From JBNJGB01 sp051747385 (GTDB taxonomy: Bacteria > Myxococcota_A > UBA9042 > PHBI01 > JACKFB01), in contig JBNJGB010000057.1 of NCBI GenBank assembly GCA_051747385.1, forward strand, positions 1-26,013: 26,013 nt of DNA. The letters are read 5' to 3'. The notes beneath the pieces are model-generated. The model was not told the origin of the DNA. It worked only from the letters and a program-made list of their open reading frames with translations, and searched no databases. Shown piece by piece: positions 8,101 to 14,712 of this stretch. A program made the position numbers and the translations under genes. Numbering within the stretch: position 1 is the first letter of the stretch; each line of letters starts with the position of its first letter.

Positions 8101-8324
8101 GCCTCGCGCTCGGCCTCCAGATCCGGTCCGGCGTCCGCGTCGGCCGCGTCTGGTCCCGTGTCCGCGACGTCCTGGGCCGCGTCCCCTCCGGTCACGTCGG
8201 TCGCGTCCACCGCGTCGGCTTCGTCGCCCGCCCCGCCGTCGTCGGAGCCGCAGCCGGCGGGCACGAGGAGGGCCAGGACGAAAAGGGGGACGAGGACGGG
8301 GAGCAGGAGCGTCGCGCGCGTCAA
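5118..8324 (-). CDS. Penicillin acylase family lipoprotein (Ntn hydrolase)
   Basis: The product is a secreted amidase of the penicillin amidase / acyl-homoserine-lactone acylase family (S45). Translation most likely starts at TTG 8324, six bases after GGAGG (8331-8335); no earlier ATG or GTG suits. The signal ends in lipobox VPAGC (Cys25), followed by an Asp/Ala/Gly-rich linker to about residue 75. The family core begins at WTLPGLSAPVHVVRTEMGVPHVYA and has the ARDRFFVMDLQRR motif. The autocatalytic cleavage site is FGSNVWAV: Ser351 would be the N-terminal nucleophile of the beta chain, followed by GDGHLPL. SANNQPAP is a further family signature. At 1068 residues it is on the long side, mainly through the lipoprotein linker. 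It lies downstream of the AgmX-domain gene, 65 bp away. The substrate (lactone signal, beta-lactam or other amide) cannot be read from sequence. Confidence 0.9.
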   Translation of the reverse strand: MTRATLLLPVLVPLFVLALLVPAGCGSDDGGAGDEADAVDATDVTGGDAAQDVADTGPDAADADAGPDLEAEREAIRAVPETERWTLPGLSAPVHVVRTEMGVPHVYASTREDLGRALGFVVARDRFFVMDLQRRLAQGTVSALLGDVGLESDLDSRLTGMHVVADRVLAGLNEEMAAYLDAYAAGINAYVEQVAAGELPPPSEVDLAAPLLGAEDAASLMEPFDRRDVAAMIAVIMYETTFEGGDPKRAQKYAALDGGLFEGAAFEDLRQAGAVEDIWWRLDPPFEALSTAAWPGQGEGNTATAAGGMARAPAGTGRAALPAASMLERTVARLDRRKIVLGRREAENFGSNVWAVAGDRTTDGAALVAGDGHLPLYVPSIMYQVGMDTRVFGEGGGFSQAGLLITSLPLLAVGTNGDVAWSQVNPVSDTVDWYSEEIALDAGGMPESSRFQGEWKPLERVEETYEIADVPALDSVGRTETWDRFVTFDGRMLFDIEGTPVDGEAPEGAYVTNVGGRRVIPGDVDGDGVVSAVSFDYTAFDTEAYPAALDAFGHAEDVRDLQEATKGFVGNLLFTGAADKDGHIFYTAYQGVPCRGYLDRDAQGRWLPDADPTLLLDGTRYGGFTIPTGPDGKVDEAPGQEDPYRCVVPFEETPQAVDPPQGYVVSANNQPAPIHEDGTLYDDPWYIGGPWSSVRANTIAGALEDAIAEGTADEAKMAEIQANKRSRLAELFVPALLEAVSTGRALAASDEDLTGWELRLAELYGANEARFEEAASRLEAWQDRGLWAASGVDSFYHVSTDDGRADSVATMIFNAWLPRAIGAVFGDEDMRDAWRFNGSRARFHALDRFLRGRGEDGSDLASWNPETGESVFFDVRGTAEVERSREVLLQGLVETLDWLESEPTGPAAGGFGTDDMSAWRWGLRHRVKFESVIADYLPTDSELGFIADLFSITTETLPLADDMQAEDPRRDLKWFPRGGDNYTVDAASPGFGGTNFDYGSGPVMRMVIALDEDGVRGRNIVPGGQSGLTDSDHFADQAELWLGNQTIPLRFHVDQVVEGATGREVLEP

Positions 8325-8356
8325 GGGACACCTCCCGGGGGCTGCGGGGCGCGTCC

Positions 8357-8369
8357 GTTGTACACGCGC
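8357..8369 (-). promoter_or_regulatory. Shared GCGCGTG-TACAAC box upstream of the acylase
   Basis: On the minus strand the sequence GCGCGTGTACAAC lies about 32 bases before the TTG start. A nearly identical box precedes the neighbouring lipoprotein gene. TACAAC fits a sigma-70-like -10 hexamer. No clear -35 was found, so the call is tentative. Confidence 0.25.
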
Positions 8370-8389
8370 GGCGATCTCGCCGAAACCCG

Positions 8390-8839
8390 TCACTCCGTCT
8401 GGAGGAACACCGGGTACGTCACCTCCATGGTGCCGCGCTCGGCCGGCCGCTCCGGGAAGCGCCAGCGGAGCATGCGGCCCTCCACGCACTCCACGAAGGC
8501 CGGGTCCTCGAAGCCCTCCGTCTCCGCCTCGGCGTCCGCGACGTGACCGGCCGGCGCGATCTCCAGGCGGAGGCGCACCTTGCCCTTCAGGCTCCGGTCG
8601 GCCTTCAGCGCCTGGATGTAGCACGACCGCACGTCCAGGAGCTGCGCGTGGACGCAGGTCTGGACGGCCTCCTTCGTCATGGTGCCGTCCGACTGCACCT
8701 CGCAGCCCTCCACCTCGAGGGGGTCGACCTGCTCGACCTGCGGCGCCTGGTCGCCGACGGTCTTCTGCTCCAGGCGCTCCTCCGGCCCGCCGCAAGCGGC
8801 GAGGAGCGTGGCGACGACGACGAGCGCGGGGCGGATCAT
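8390..8839 (-). CDS. Lipoprotein with AgmX/PglI-type C-terminal domain
   Basis: The 149-residue product starts MIRPALVVVATLLAACGG, with lipobox LAAC and the lipidated Cys at 16. The rest matches the AgmX/PglI C-terminal (TonB-like) pattern common in Myxococcota: a Cys before an amphipathic helix (RSCYIQALKADRSLKGKV), then LRLEIAPAGHVADAEAET, a second Cys (FVECVEGRMLRWRFPERP) and a closing strand. Such domains are thought to act in envelope complexes, including those for gliding motility. Here the domain is anchored directly as a short lipoprotein, without the usual long proline-rich region. ATG 8839 is preceded by GGAGGTGCCC, a strong ribosome site. It diverges from the malic enzyme gene (97 bp between starts) and precedes the acylase gene on the same strand. 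Confidence 0.75.
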   Translation of the reverse strand: MIRPALVVVATLLAACGGPEERLEQKTVGDQAPQVEQVDPLEVEGCEVQSDGTMTKEAVQTCVHAQLLDVRSCYIQALKADRSLKGKVRLRLEIAPAGHVADAEAETEGFEDPAFVECVEGRMLRWRFPERPAERGTMEVTYPVFLQTE

Positions 8840-8856
8840 GGGCACCTCCGACCCCG

Positions 8857-8870
8857 GTTGTAACACGCGC
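8857..8870 (-). promoter_or_regulatory. Shared GCGCGTGT-TACAAC box upstream of the AgmX lipoprotein
   Basis: The minus-strand sequence GCGCGTGTTACAAC lies 17 bases before the ATG. It matches the box upstream of the acylase with one inserted T. If TACAAC is a -10 hexamer, the transcript would have a very short leader just covering the ribosome site. Confidence 0.25.
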
Positions 8871-8936
8871 TGCCGGGTACGCGCCTTGCAAGCTCGACGC
8901 GTCACGCACAGGAGTCACGACGAGGGAGGTGCCCCC

Positions 8937-10277
8937 ATGGGTAGCAGGGAGGAGCTGGAGGCTCGCGCCGGCCGGCCTGCCGAGGAGGCGCTGCGTCTGC
9001 ACGCCTTCTATCGCGGCAAGGTGCAGACCGCGGCGAAGTGCCCCATCCGTGGCTACGAGGACTTCGCCGTCTGGTACACGCCGGGGGTCGCCGCCCCCAG
9101 CCGCGACATCCACGCCCATCGGGAGGCCGTCTGGGAGCACACGAACCGCGGCAACACCGTCGCCGTGGTGTCCGACGGCAGCCGCGTGCTGGGGCTCGGG
9201 GACATCGGCCCGGAGGCCGCCCTGCCCGTCATGGAGGGCAAGGCGCTCCTGTTCAAGTACCTCGGCGGGGTGGACGCCGTGCCCCTGTGCCTGGACGCGC
9301 GGGACCCGGACGCCCTCGTGGAGACCGTGGAGCGGATGCAGCCCTGCTTCGGAGGCATCCACCTCGAGGACATCGCCCAGCCCAAGTGCTTCCGGATCCT
9401 GGACGCCCTGCGGAGCCGGCTCGACATCCCGGTGTGGCACGACGACCAGCAGGGCACCGCCACCGTGGTGCTCGCCGCCCTGTCCAACGCGCTCAAGCTG
9501 GTGGGCCGGGACTCGAGCCGCGTGCGCGTCGCCATGATCGGCGCGGGCGCGGCCAACGTGTCCACCTGGCGCCTGCTGACGGCGAGCGGCGTGGACCCCG
9601 AGGCCATCGTGGCCTGCGACAGCGTCGGCACGCTGCACCCGGGTCGGCGGGACATCGAGGAGCGCCGGGAGATCTTCCCCGACAAGTGGCGCATCTGCCT
9701 GGAGAGCAACGGCGATCGCGTCGTGGGTTCCATCCCGGAGGCCCTGCGCGGGGCGGACGTCTGCATCGCCTTCTCGGCCCCGGGCCCCGGCGTCATCCGC
9801 CCGGAGTGGATCCGGCGCATGGCCGGCGATCCCATCGTCCTGTCGTGCGCGAACCCGACGCCGGAGATCTGGCCGTGGGAGGCGCAGGAGGCCGGCGCAC
9901 GCATCGTCGCCACGGGCCGCAGCGACATGCCCAACCAGGTGAACAACAGCCTCGGGTTCCCGGGGATCTTCCGCGGCGCCCTGGACGTCCGGGCGCGCAC
10001 CATCACGGACGAGATGGCGCGGGCCGCGGCCGGCGCGCTGGCCTCCTGGGCCGAGCGTCGCGGGCTGCGCGACGACGCCCTGCTCCCGCGCATGGACGAC
10101 TGGGAGGTCTACCCCGAGGTCGCCGTGGCCACGGCCATGGAGGCCCAGCGCCAGGGCGTCGCCCGCCTGGACCGCAGCGTGGAGGACGTCCGGACCGGCG
10201 CCACGGCCCACATCCGCCAGGCCCGGATCGCCACGGAGGCCCTCATGGACGCGGGCGCCATCCCGCCCCGCCCATGA
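8937..10277 (+). CDS. NAD(P)-dependent malic enzyme (decarboxylating)
   Basis: The enzyme converts malate to pyruvate and CO2 while reducing NAD(P). All family motifs are present: YTPGVAAPSRD with catalytic Y47, GKALLFKYLGG with K102, HLEDIAQPKCF (E144, D145) and PVWHDDQQGTA (D169, D170) for metal and substrate, and nucleotide-binding GAGAAN (202-207). Further along are SCANPTPEIWP and GRSDMPNQVNNSLGFPGIFRGALD. At 446 residues it is the short bacterial form without the C-terminal phosphotransacetylase-like domain of MaeB. ATG 8937 follows GGGAGGTG at ideal spacing; the frame extends further upstream but has no comparable start. It stands alone, divergent from the AgmX lipoprotein. Cofactor preference cannot be decided by eye. 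Confidence 0.95.
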   Translation: MGSREELEARAGRPAEEALRLHAFYRGKVQTAAKCPIRGYEDFAVWYTPGVAAPSRDIHAHREAVWEHTNRGNTVAVVSDGSRVLGLGDIGPEAALPVMEGKALLFKYLGGVDAVPLCLDARDPDALVETVERMQPCFGGIHLEDIAQPKCFRILDALRSRLDIPVWHDDQQGTATVVLAALSNALKLVGRDSSRVRVAMIGAGAANVSTWRLLTASGVDPEAIVACDSVGTLHPGRRDIEERREIFPDKWRICLESNGDRVVGSIPEALRGADVCIAFSAPGPGVIRPEWIRRMAGDPIVLSCANPTPEIWPWEAQEAGARIVATGRSDMPNQVNNSLGFPGIFRGALDVRARTITDEMARAAAGALASWAERRGLRDDALLPRMDDWEVYPEVAVATAMEAQRQGVARLDRSVEDVRTGATAHIRQARIATEALMDAGAIPPRP

Positions 10278-10345
10278 CCCGGGGTCGTCGCAACGCACCG
10301 AAATCACGCACGATCACCCAGGCGGAGCGGTCCGCGAAGCTGCCG

Positions 10346-10360
10346 GGCGGGTAGCCCGCC
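10346..10360. terminator. Small hairpin between convergent genes
   Basis: GGCGGG-TAG-CCCGCC at 10346-10360 lies between the end of the malic enzyme gene and the stop of the opposing small gene. The 6-bp GC stem has no T-run on either side, so terminator activity is only a guess from its position. Confidence 0.3.
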
Positions 10361-10747
10361 TCAGAGGTACTCGTCGGGAACCTCGTCGGGGACGTGCTCG
10401 AGCCAGGCGATGCGGCCGTCGTCCGCCAGTCGCAGGCGCCAGGTGCCGTGATTGACGAAGTCCTCAAGGATCACCCGGTATCGCACTTCCACGACCCCGG
10501 GCTCCTCGACCGCGGCGCGCGGGTCGGGGGGCTCCACCTCGAAGCGCACGCCCTCCGGGCTCCGGGCCAGCCACCCCGCCACGGCCGCCGCGCCCTCGAG
10601 TCGCTCCACCTGCTGCCCCGCCCAGGGGCCGGTGCCGTAGCGCTCCAGGACGACGTCGTCCGCCACCGCCTCGGCCGTCGCCTCGGGGTCGCCCGGACGA
10701 TTGAGCGCGTTCACCCAGCGGTCCAGCGCCGCCACCACCTGCTGCAT
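10361..10747 (-). CDS. NTF2-like (SnoaL-fold) protein
   Basis: The 128-residue product has no signal peptide and is predicted to be cytoplasmic. The opening helix (VVAALDRWVNALNRPGDPEATAEAVADDVVLERYG) followed by a curved sheet (VEVRYRVILEDFVNHGTWRLRLADDGRIAWLEH) is the usual pattern of SnoaL/NTF2-like proteins. These form a cone with a hydrophobic pocket and may be isomerases, dehydratases or ligand binders; no catalytic residues can be assigned. ATG 10747 has AGGAGG five bases upstream, a textbook ribosome site. The gene is convergent with the malic enzyme gene. Its physiological role is unknown. Confidence 0.72.
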   Translation of the reverse strand: MQQVVAALDRWVNALNRPGDPEATAEAVADDVVLERYGTGPWAGQQVERLEGAAAVAGWLARSPEGVRFEVEPPDPRAAVEEPGVVEVRYRVILEDFVNHGTWRLRLADDGRIAWLEHVPDEVPDEYL

Positions 10748-10791
10748 CTCGTCCTCCTTCGAGCGCGCAGCATACCGAAGAAGCCCTCCAC

Positions 10792-10813
10792 GTGGACGTG
10801 GACGTGGTCGTGG
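10792..10813. repeat. Short tandem repeat (GTGGAC)n
   Basis: Two copies of GTGGAC are followed by GTGGTC and GTGG, about 3.7 units in tandem. On the minus strand it would encode alternating His-Val. Confidence 0.7.
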
Positions 10814-10943
10814 TAGGACTTCCAGCCCAGGGCGTTCTTCGTCTGGCGGGCAGGATGGGTCTGTCGCGTCGATGGTCGGCTGCCGGTGTTGGCGGGCAAG
10901 ATGTCCGCCGCCCCCGTCACGCCGAGAGCTTCATGGCGGGGTG

Positions 10944-10965
10944 GGACCGCCGTCCTCGGCGGTCC
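10944..10965. repeat. Perfect 9-bp hairpin with TCCT loop
   Basis: GGACCGCCG (10944-10952) pairs with CGGCGGTCC (10957-10965) around the tetraloop TCCT. It is the first of two adjacent hairpins of the same size; the second lies 11 bases on. Confidence 0.8.
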
Positions 10966-10976
10966 GGCGGCAGGAC

Positions 10977-10998
10977 CGACCGGCGAGGACGCCGGTCG
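10977..10998. repeat. Perfect 9-bp hairpin with AGGA loop
   Basis: CGACCGGCG (10977-10985) pairs with CGCCGGTCG (10990-10998) around the tetraloop AGGA. The loop is the reverse complement of the preceding hairpin's loop. The stem differs from the first stem at two positions, and both changes are matched by compensating changes in the other arm. Confidence 0.8.
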
Positions 10999-11204
10999 CA
11001 CCCAGGCGACAGATCCTCATGGCGGGCTTCCAGCAGCGTCCCCGCAGGCGCCTCGTGCTTCTGAGTGTGTGGGCTCCGCAGGCGCGCTCGGCCGTCCGTG
11101 CGACAGTCTCAGGATGCCCGCCGTCCCAGGGAACGCGACCGGTGCCCGGGACCGTGGGCGTCCCCGCCCGCGAAACGGATACGCCGGCTGGAGTCGCTCC
11201 TTCA

Positions 11205-11234
11205 GGCAAGGGCAAGGGCAAGGTTAAGGGCAAG
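11205..11234 (+). repeat. Hexamer tandem repeat (GGCAAG)n
   Basis: Five tandem hexamers: three GGCAAG, one GTTAAG and one GGCAAG. It lies immediately before a perfect 10-bp hairpin, about 90 bp upstream of recQ. Confidence 0.75.
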
Positions 11235-11236
11235 GG

Positions 11237-11262
11237 AGGGCGGTCGACTTTGCGACCGCCCT
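11237..11262. terminator. Perfect 10-bp hairpin upstream of recQ
   Basis: AGGGCGGTCG (11237-11246) pairs with CGACCGCCCT (11253-11262) around the 6-base loop ACTTTG. There is no proper T-run after it. It shares the GACCGCC core with the hairpin at 10944. It could be a terminator, an attenuator in the recQ leader or a member of a dispersed repeat family. Confidence 0.4.
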
Positions 11263-11320
11263 GCCGGTTTCCTCCGCACCGGTTGCGGGAGACGATCCCC
11301 GTGGGCTATGGGTGCCGCCG

Positions 11321-13246
11321 ATGGATTCCCTCGAGGCGGCGCTGGCGGAGCACTTCGGATTCGAGGCCTTCCGGCCGGGGCAGCGCCCCGTGGTGGAGGC
11401 TATCCTCGACGGACGCCCCACCGTGGCGGTCATGCCGACCGGCGCGGGCAAGTCCCTCTGCTACCAGCTTCCGGCCCTGTGCCTGGACGGGGTCACGGTC
11501 GTGGTCTCGCCGCTCATCGCCCTGATGAAGGACCAGGTCGACGCCCTGCGGGCCCACGGGATCCCGGCGGCCTACGTGAACAGCACCCAGCCACCCACCG
11601 AGCAGCGCGCAGTCCTCGAGGACGCCGCCCAGGGCCACCTCCGCCTGCTCTACGTCGCCCCGGAGCGCTTCCGCTTCGAGGGCGCCGTGGCCATGATGCA
11701 GCGGATCCCGGTGGCGCTGTTCGTCGTGGACGAGGCCCACTGCATCTCCGCCTGGGGCCACGACTTCCGGCCGGACTACCTCACCCTGGGCCACGCCGCC
11801 CGGACCCTCCGGGCGCCCCGTATCGCCGCGTTCACGGCCACCGCCACGGCCCAGGTCCGGGACGACATCGTCGCCAGGCTGGGCCTCGCGGAGCCCTTCG
11901 TCAGCGTGTCGGGCTTCCTGCGCGAGAACCTCCACCTCTCCGTGCTCCCCATCAAGCGCATGAAGGACAAGGAGCGACACCTCCTCCGCGTCCTGGAGGG
12001 GATCGACGGGCCGGTGGTCGTGTACTGCGCCACCCGCCGCCACTGCGAGGAGGTGGCCGAGAAGGCCCTCCGCCACGGCCACGACGCCGCCGTCTACCAC
12101 GGGGGGCTGGAAGACGACGCCCGCCGCGCGGTCCAGGAGGACTTCATCTCCGACCGCACGCGGGTCATCGTCGCCACCAACGCCTTCGGCATGGGCATCG
12201 ACAAGCCGGACGTCCGCGCCGTGATCCACTGGGAGTTCCCGGGCTCCGTCGAGGCGTACTACCAGCAGGCGGGCCGCGCGGGCCGCGACGGGAAGCCGGC
12301 CCTGTGCGCGCTCCTGTTCACCTACGCCGACAAGCGCATCCAGGAGTTCTTCATCGACAAGGGCGGCGAGGACCTGGCCCCCGAGCGGCGCGCCGCCTGG
12401 GCGGAGGCCGAGCGCCGCAAGCTCGGCGCCATGATCCGCTACGCCTACGAGGAGGGCTGCCGCCACGCGGCCATCCTCCGCTACTTCGGAGAGCGCCTCA
12501 CCATCGGCGAGGACGGCTGCGGTGCCTGCGATCGCTGCACCGGCGACAGCGGGCTGCCCGGCGTGGAGGTCCGCGACCCGGTCGGCTCGAAGGCGAAGGA
12601 CGCCGGGGCGCAGACACCGCGCGACCTGGACGACGACGAGGTGGTGGTGGTCCAGAAGGTCCTGAGCGCCGTCGCCCGCTCCCGGGGGCGGCTGGGCGTG
12701 CGCCAGCTGGCCTGGATCCTGCGCGGGAGCGAGCGACCCGAGATCGCCGACGATCCCCTGGCCCACTCCCGGTCCTTCGGCATCCTGGCCGACCATCCCC
12801 AGCGCATGATCACCGGGCTCGTCAAGGAGCTCGGCCGCGCCGGGTGCACCGCAGGCCGGCGGCCCGTGCTCACCGACCTGGGCGCCGACGTCATGTGGCG
12901 GCGCGCCCGCGTCCGACTCGCCGTCCCGCCCCTGCAGCCCAAGCGGAAGAGCGGGGGCGGCGACCCGGGCCCGTCCCTGGACGAGGCGGGACGACGCCTG
13001 TTCGAGCGCCTCGAGGAGGCCCGGCTCCAGGCCGCGCGTTCCCGGGGCGTGCCGGCCTACGTCATCGCCACCAACAAGGTGCTCGCGGCCCTGGCCGCCT
13101 CGCCGCCGCCCGCCGAGCCCGAGGACGCCTGGCTGGCCATCAAGGGCGTCGGGCCGACCAACGTCACGGCGATCCGCGACACCTTCGAGCCCGTGCTGGC
13201 CGAGGCGCGCTCCGCAGGGGACGACAAGCGCGCCGCCGGCTGCTAG
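11321..13246 (+). CDS. recQ: ATP-dependent DNA helicase RecQ
   Basis: RecQ unwinds DNA 3'-5' in recombination and fork repair. The Q motif lies in FGFEAFRPGQ, Walker A is PTGAGKS (39-45), motif II is DEAH (137-140) within VVDEAHCISAWGHDFRPDY, and motif III is FTATAT. The second RecA lobe has VYCATRR, ATNAFGMGIDKPDVR and the arginine-finger motif QQAGRAGRDG (315-324). The zinc site has C380, C400, C403 and C406, followed by an RQC winged helix and a C-terminal HRDC domain (about 555-625). The length, 641 residues, is typical. ATG 11321 is preferred; GTG at 11312 is possible. No strong ribosome site precedes either. The long structured gap upstream suggests its own leader. The next gene begins 32 bp after the stop and could be cotranscribed. 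Confidence 0.96.
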   Translation: MDSLEAALAEHFGFEAFRPGQRPVVEAILDGRPTVAVMPTGAGKSLCYQLPALCLDGVTVVVSPLIALMKDQVDALRAHGIPAAYVNSTQPPTEQRAVLEDAAQGHLRLLYVAPERFRFEGAVAMMQRIPVALFVVDEAHCISAWGHDFRPDYLTLGHAARTLRAPRIAAFTATATAQVRDDIVARLGLAEPFVSVSGFLRENLHLSVLPIKRMKDKERHLLRVLEGIDGPVVVYCATRRHCEEVAEKALRHGHDAAVYHGGLEDDARRAVQEDFISDRTRVIVATNAFGMGIDKPDVRAVIHWEFPGSVEAYYQQAGRAGRDGKPALCALLFTYADKRIQEFFIDKGGEDLAPERRAAWAEAERRKLGAMIRYAYEEGCRHAAILRYFGERLTIGEDGCGACDRCTGDSGLPGVEVRDPVGSKAKDAGAQTPRDLDDDEVVVVQKVLSAVARSRGRLGVRQLAWILRGSERPEIADDPLAHSRSFGILADHPQRMITGLVKELGRAGCTAGRRPVLTDLGADVMWRRARVRLAVPPLQPKRKSGGGDPGPSLDEAGRRLFERLEEARLQAARSRGVPAYVIATNKVLAALAASPPPAEPEDAWLAIKGVGPTNVTAIRDTFEPVLAEARSAGDDKRAAGC

Positions 13247-13278
13247 ATCTGCGCCGCCGACCGAGACGGGAGGAGTCG

Positions 13279-13854
13279 ATGAGAGGTCTGCACGCCCTGG
13301 CGACGCTGTGCGCCCTGGTCGCGACGGCCGCCTGCGAGCCGCAGCCGAAGCAGGTGGAGTGCGTCTGCCGGTGCGAGCCCGACGGCGCCGCGACCGGGTC
13401 GACCACGACCGTGGCGCCCAGGCCGGCACAATCGGCGACTGGAGCCACGACGCAGCCGGCGACCGACACCGCTCCCCGGAAGGCCCGCGGCCCGGTGGGG
13501 ATGGAGCCCGGCAGCGGCGACGTCGTGGAGATGCCCCCGGAGGATCGCACCCAGATGAAGGACACCCTGGTGGCCTTCATGGAAGACGCGAAGGAGCGCG
13601 ATCTGGAGACCATGACGGCGCACACCACGGAGCGCCTGGGCGCCTCCCTGGAGCGGGCCGTGCCCCGCTACGAGGAGCGCCTGTACCGGGGGCTCCGGCC
13701 GAGCATCGACGCCCTGGGCAGCGGCGTGGAGCTGATCGAGGTCCGGGACATGGGCCGCGGCAACCACGAGGGCCACTTCCGCTTCGGAGACGGACACGAG
13801 CGGCGCGTGATCTTCTTCGAGGAGAGCGGCCGCTGGCTCCTCAACCGGTTGTAG
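13279..13854 (+). CDS. Lipoprotein with NTF2-like/DUF4878-type C-terminus
   Basis: The 191-residue product has a signal ending in lipobox ATAAC (Cys19), followed by CVCRC and a Thr/Ala/Pro-rich linker up to about residue 75. The folded part (about 85-191) begins DRTQMKDTLVAFMEDAKERDLETMTAHT and ends HERRVIFFEESGRWLLNRL. A helical start and a last strand with GRW-L resemble NTF2-like DUF4878 lipoproteins; this is a fold-level guess. ATG 13279 has GGGAGGAG at ideal spacing. The stop overlaps the ribosome site of the ABC permease gene (TAGGAGG), which points to coupled expression. It may be an accessory lipoprotein of that transporter. Confidence 0.7.
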   Translation: MRGLHALATLCALVATAACEPQPKQVECVCRCEPDGAATGSTTTVAPRPAQSATGATTQPATDTAPRKARGPVGMEPGSGDVVEMPPEDRTQMKDTLVAFMEDAKERDLETMTAHTTERLGASLERAVPRYEERLYRGLRPSIDALGSGVELIEVRDMGRGNHEGHFRFGDGHERRVIFFEESGRWLLNRL

Positions 13855-13863
13855 GAGGTCGAC

Positions 13864-14712
13864 GTGAGAAGACGCGACGTCCGCGTGGTGGCGGGGTTCG
13901 AGATCGGGCGCGTCCTGCGCTCCCGCCACGGCCTGGTGTTCATCGGCCTGCTGCTGCTCTTCGTGCTGGCCATCGCCCTTCAGCTCTTCGAGGTGGCCGA
14001 CCGCGCCGAGGGCCTCGGCCGGAAGCTGAACCCCGCGGGCGAGCAGATGGTCTTCGAGATCGTCTCCTGGTGGACGGAGCTCAGCCCCGGGATCATCCAG
14101 GATCTCTTCGACCGGCACCCGCCGGTGCTCCTGGCGCTCTTCGCGGCGCTCCTCGGCATCACGCCCATGTTCACGATGCTGCTGTCCTTCGACCAGACCG
14201 CCACGGACATCCAGGGACGCCACGCCCGCTACCTCCTGGTCCGGACGGATCGCGTCTCCCTGTTCGTCGGCAAGGCCCTCGCCGCCTGGTTGCTCCTGGC
14301 CGCCTCCATGGCCGCCGCGGTCGGCATCATCGGCGGGGTGCTGATGACGACGCCCATGGGGCTCGGCGGGGTCGGCGGCGTCCTCTACCTCGTGCGCGTC
14401 TGGGCCAGCGTCGTCTTCTTCGCGCTGCCCTTCGTGGCGCTGATGTCGTTCACCGGCGCGTGGCTGGGGCGGCCGTTCCTGGCGCTCGTGTCCGGCTTCG
14501 CCCTCCAGTTCGTCGTCTGGCTCGGCGCCACCCTCGGCGCGCTGTGGGACGACAGCCTGGAGAGCGTGCGCTACGCCTTCCCCACGGCCATGAAGTACCA
14601 CCTGGTCTCCGACGGGGCCGGCGACCTCCTGCCCGCCGTGGCCCACCAGGCGGGCTTCGCCGCGCTGCTCTTCGCCGCCGGCCTCCTGGTCTTCCGGAGG
14701 AGGGACATATGA
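13864..14712 (+). CDS. ABC-2 type transporter permease
   Basis: The 282-residue integral membrane protein has about six hydrophobic segments, near residues 23-41, 87-107, 133-160, 178-200, 205-226 and 260-277. A large periplasmic or cytoplasmic loop lies between the first two. The stretch DIQGRHARYLLVRTDRVSLFVGK after the second segment is typical of ABC-2/NosY-like permeases (export of polymers, drugs or proteins). GTG 13864 follows AGGAGG at good spacing. The stop codon overlaps the ATPase start (ATGA at 14709-14712), so the two are translationally coupled and surely form one transporter. The cargo is unknown. Confidence 0.87.
   Translation: MRRRDVRVVAGFEIGRVLRSRHGLVFIGLLLLFVLAIALQLFEVADRAEGLGRKLNPAGEQMVFEIVSWWTELSPGIIQDLFDRHPPVLLALFAALLGITPMFTMLLSFDQTATDIQGRHARYLLVRTDRVSLFVGKALAAWLLLAASMAAAVGIIGGVLMTTPMGLGGVGGVLYLVRVWASVVFFALPFVALMSFTGAWLGRPFLALVSGFALQFVVWLGATLGALWDDSLESVRYAFPTAMKYHLVSDGAGDLLPAVAHQAGFAALLFAAGLLVFRRRDI

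Larger units (their letters stand above)
10748..11320. other. Structured non-coding gap before recQ
   Basis: Almost 600 bp without a supported gene. It contains two hexamer tandem repeats, three perfect hairpins and two pairs of short direct repeats (TGGCGGGCARGATG at 10844 and 10890; TCATGGCGGG at 10931 and 11017). A minus-strand stretch near 10780-10900 has GC3-biased codons (GWKSYHDHVHVHVEGFF) that could be a gene relic, but no product is recognisable. Confidence 0.5.

Noticed and set aside
5793..8546. 917-codon plus-strand frame opposite the acylase
   Set aside because: The translation is Arg/Val/His-rich with no domain and lies antisense to clear acylase motifs.
8325..10307. Minus-strand frame continuing from the acylase through the malic enzyme gene (1729 codons in total)
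   Set aside because: It is open only because the malic enzyme on the other strand is GC3-rich. The acylase has its own ribosome site, TTG start and lipoprotein signal at 8324.
11306..13429. 707-codon minus-strand frame opposite recQ
   Set aside because: It mirrors recQ codons; all RecQ motifs are on the plus strand.
11065..13854. 929-codon plus-strand frame running through recQ into the next lipoprotein gene
   Set aside because: The first two thirds are an Arg/Pro/Gly-rich shadow of recQ; only the end from 13279 is a real gene with its own ribosome site.
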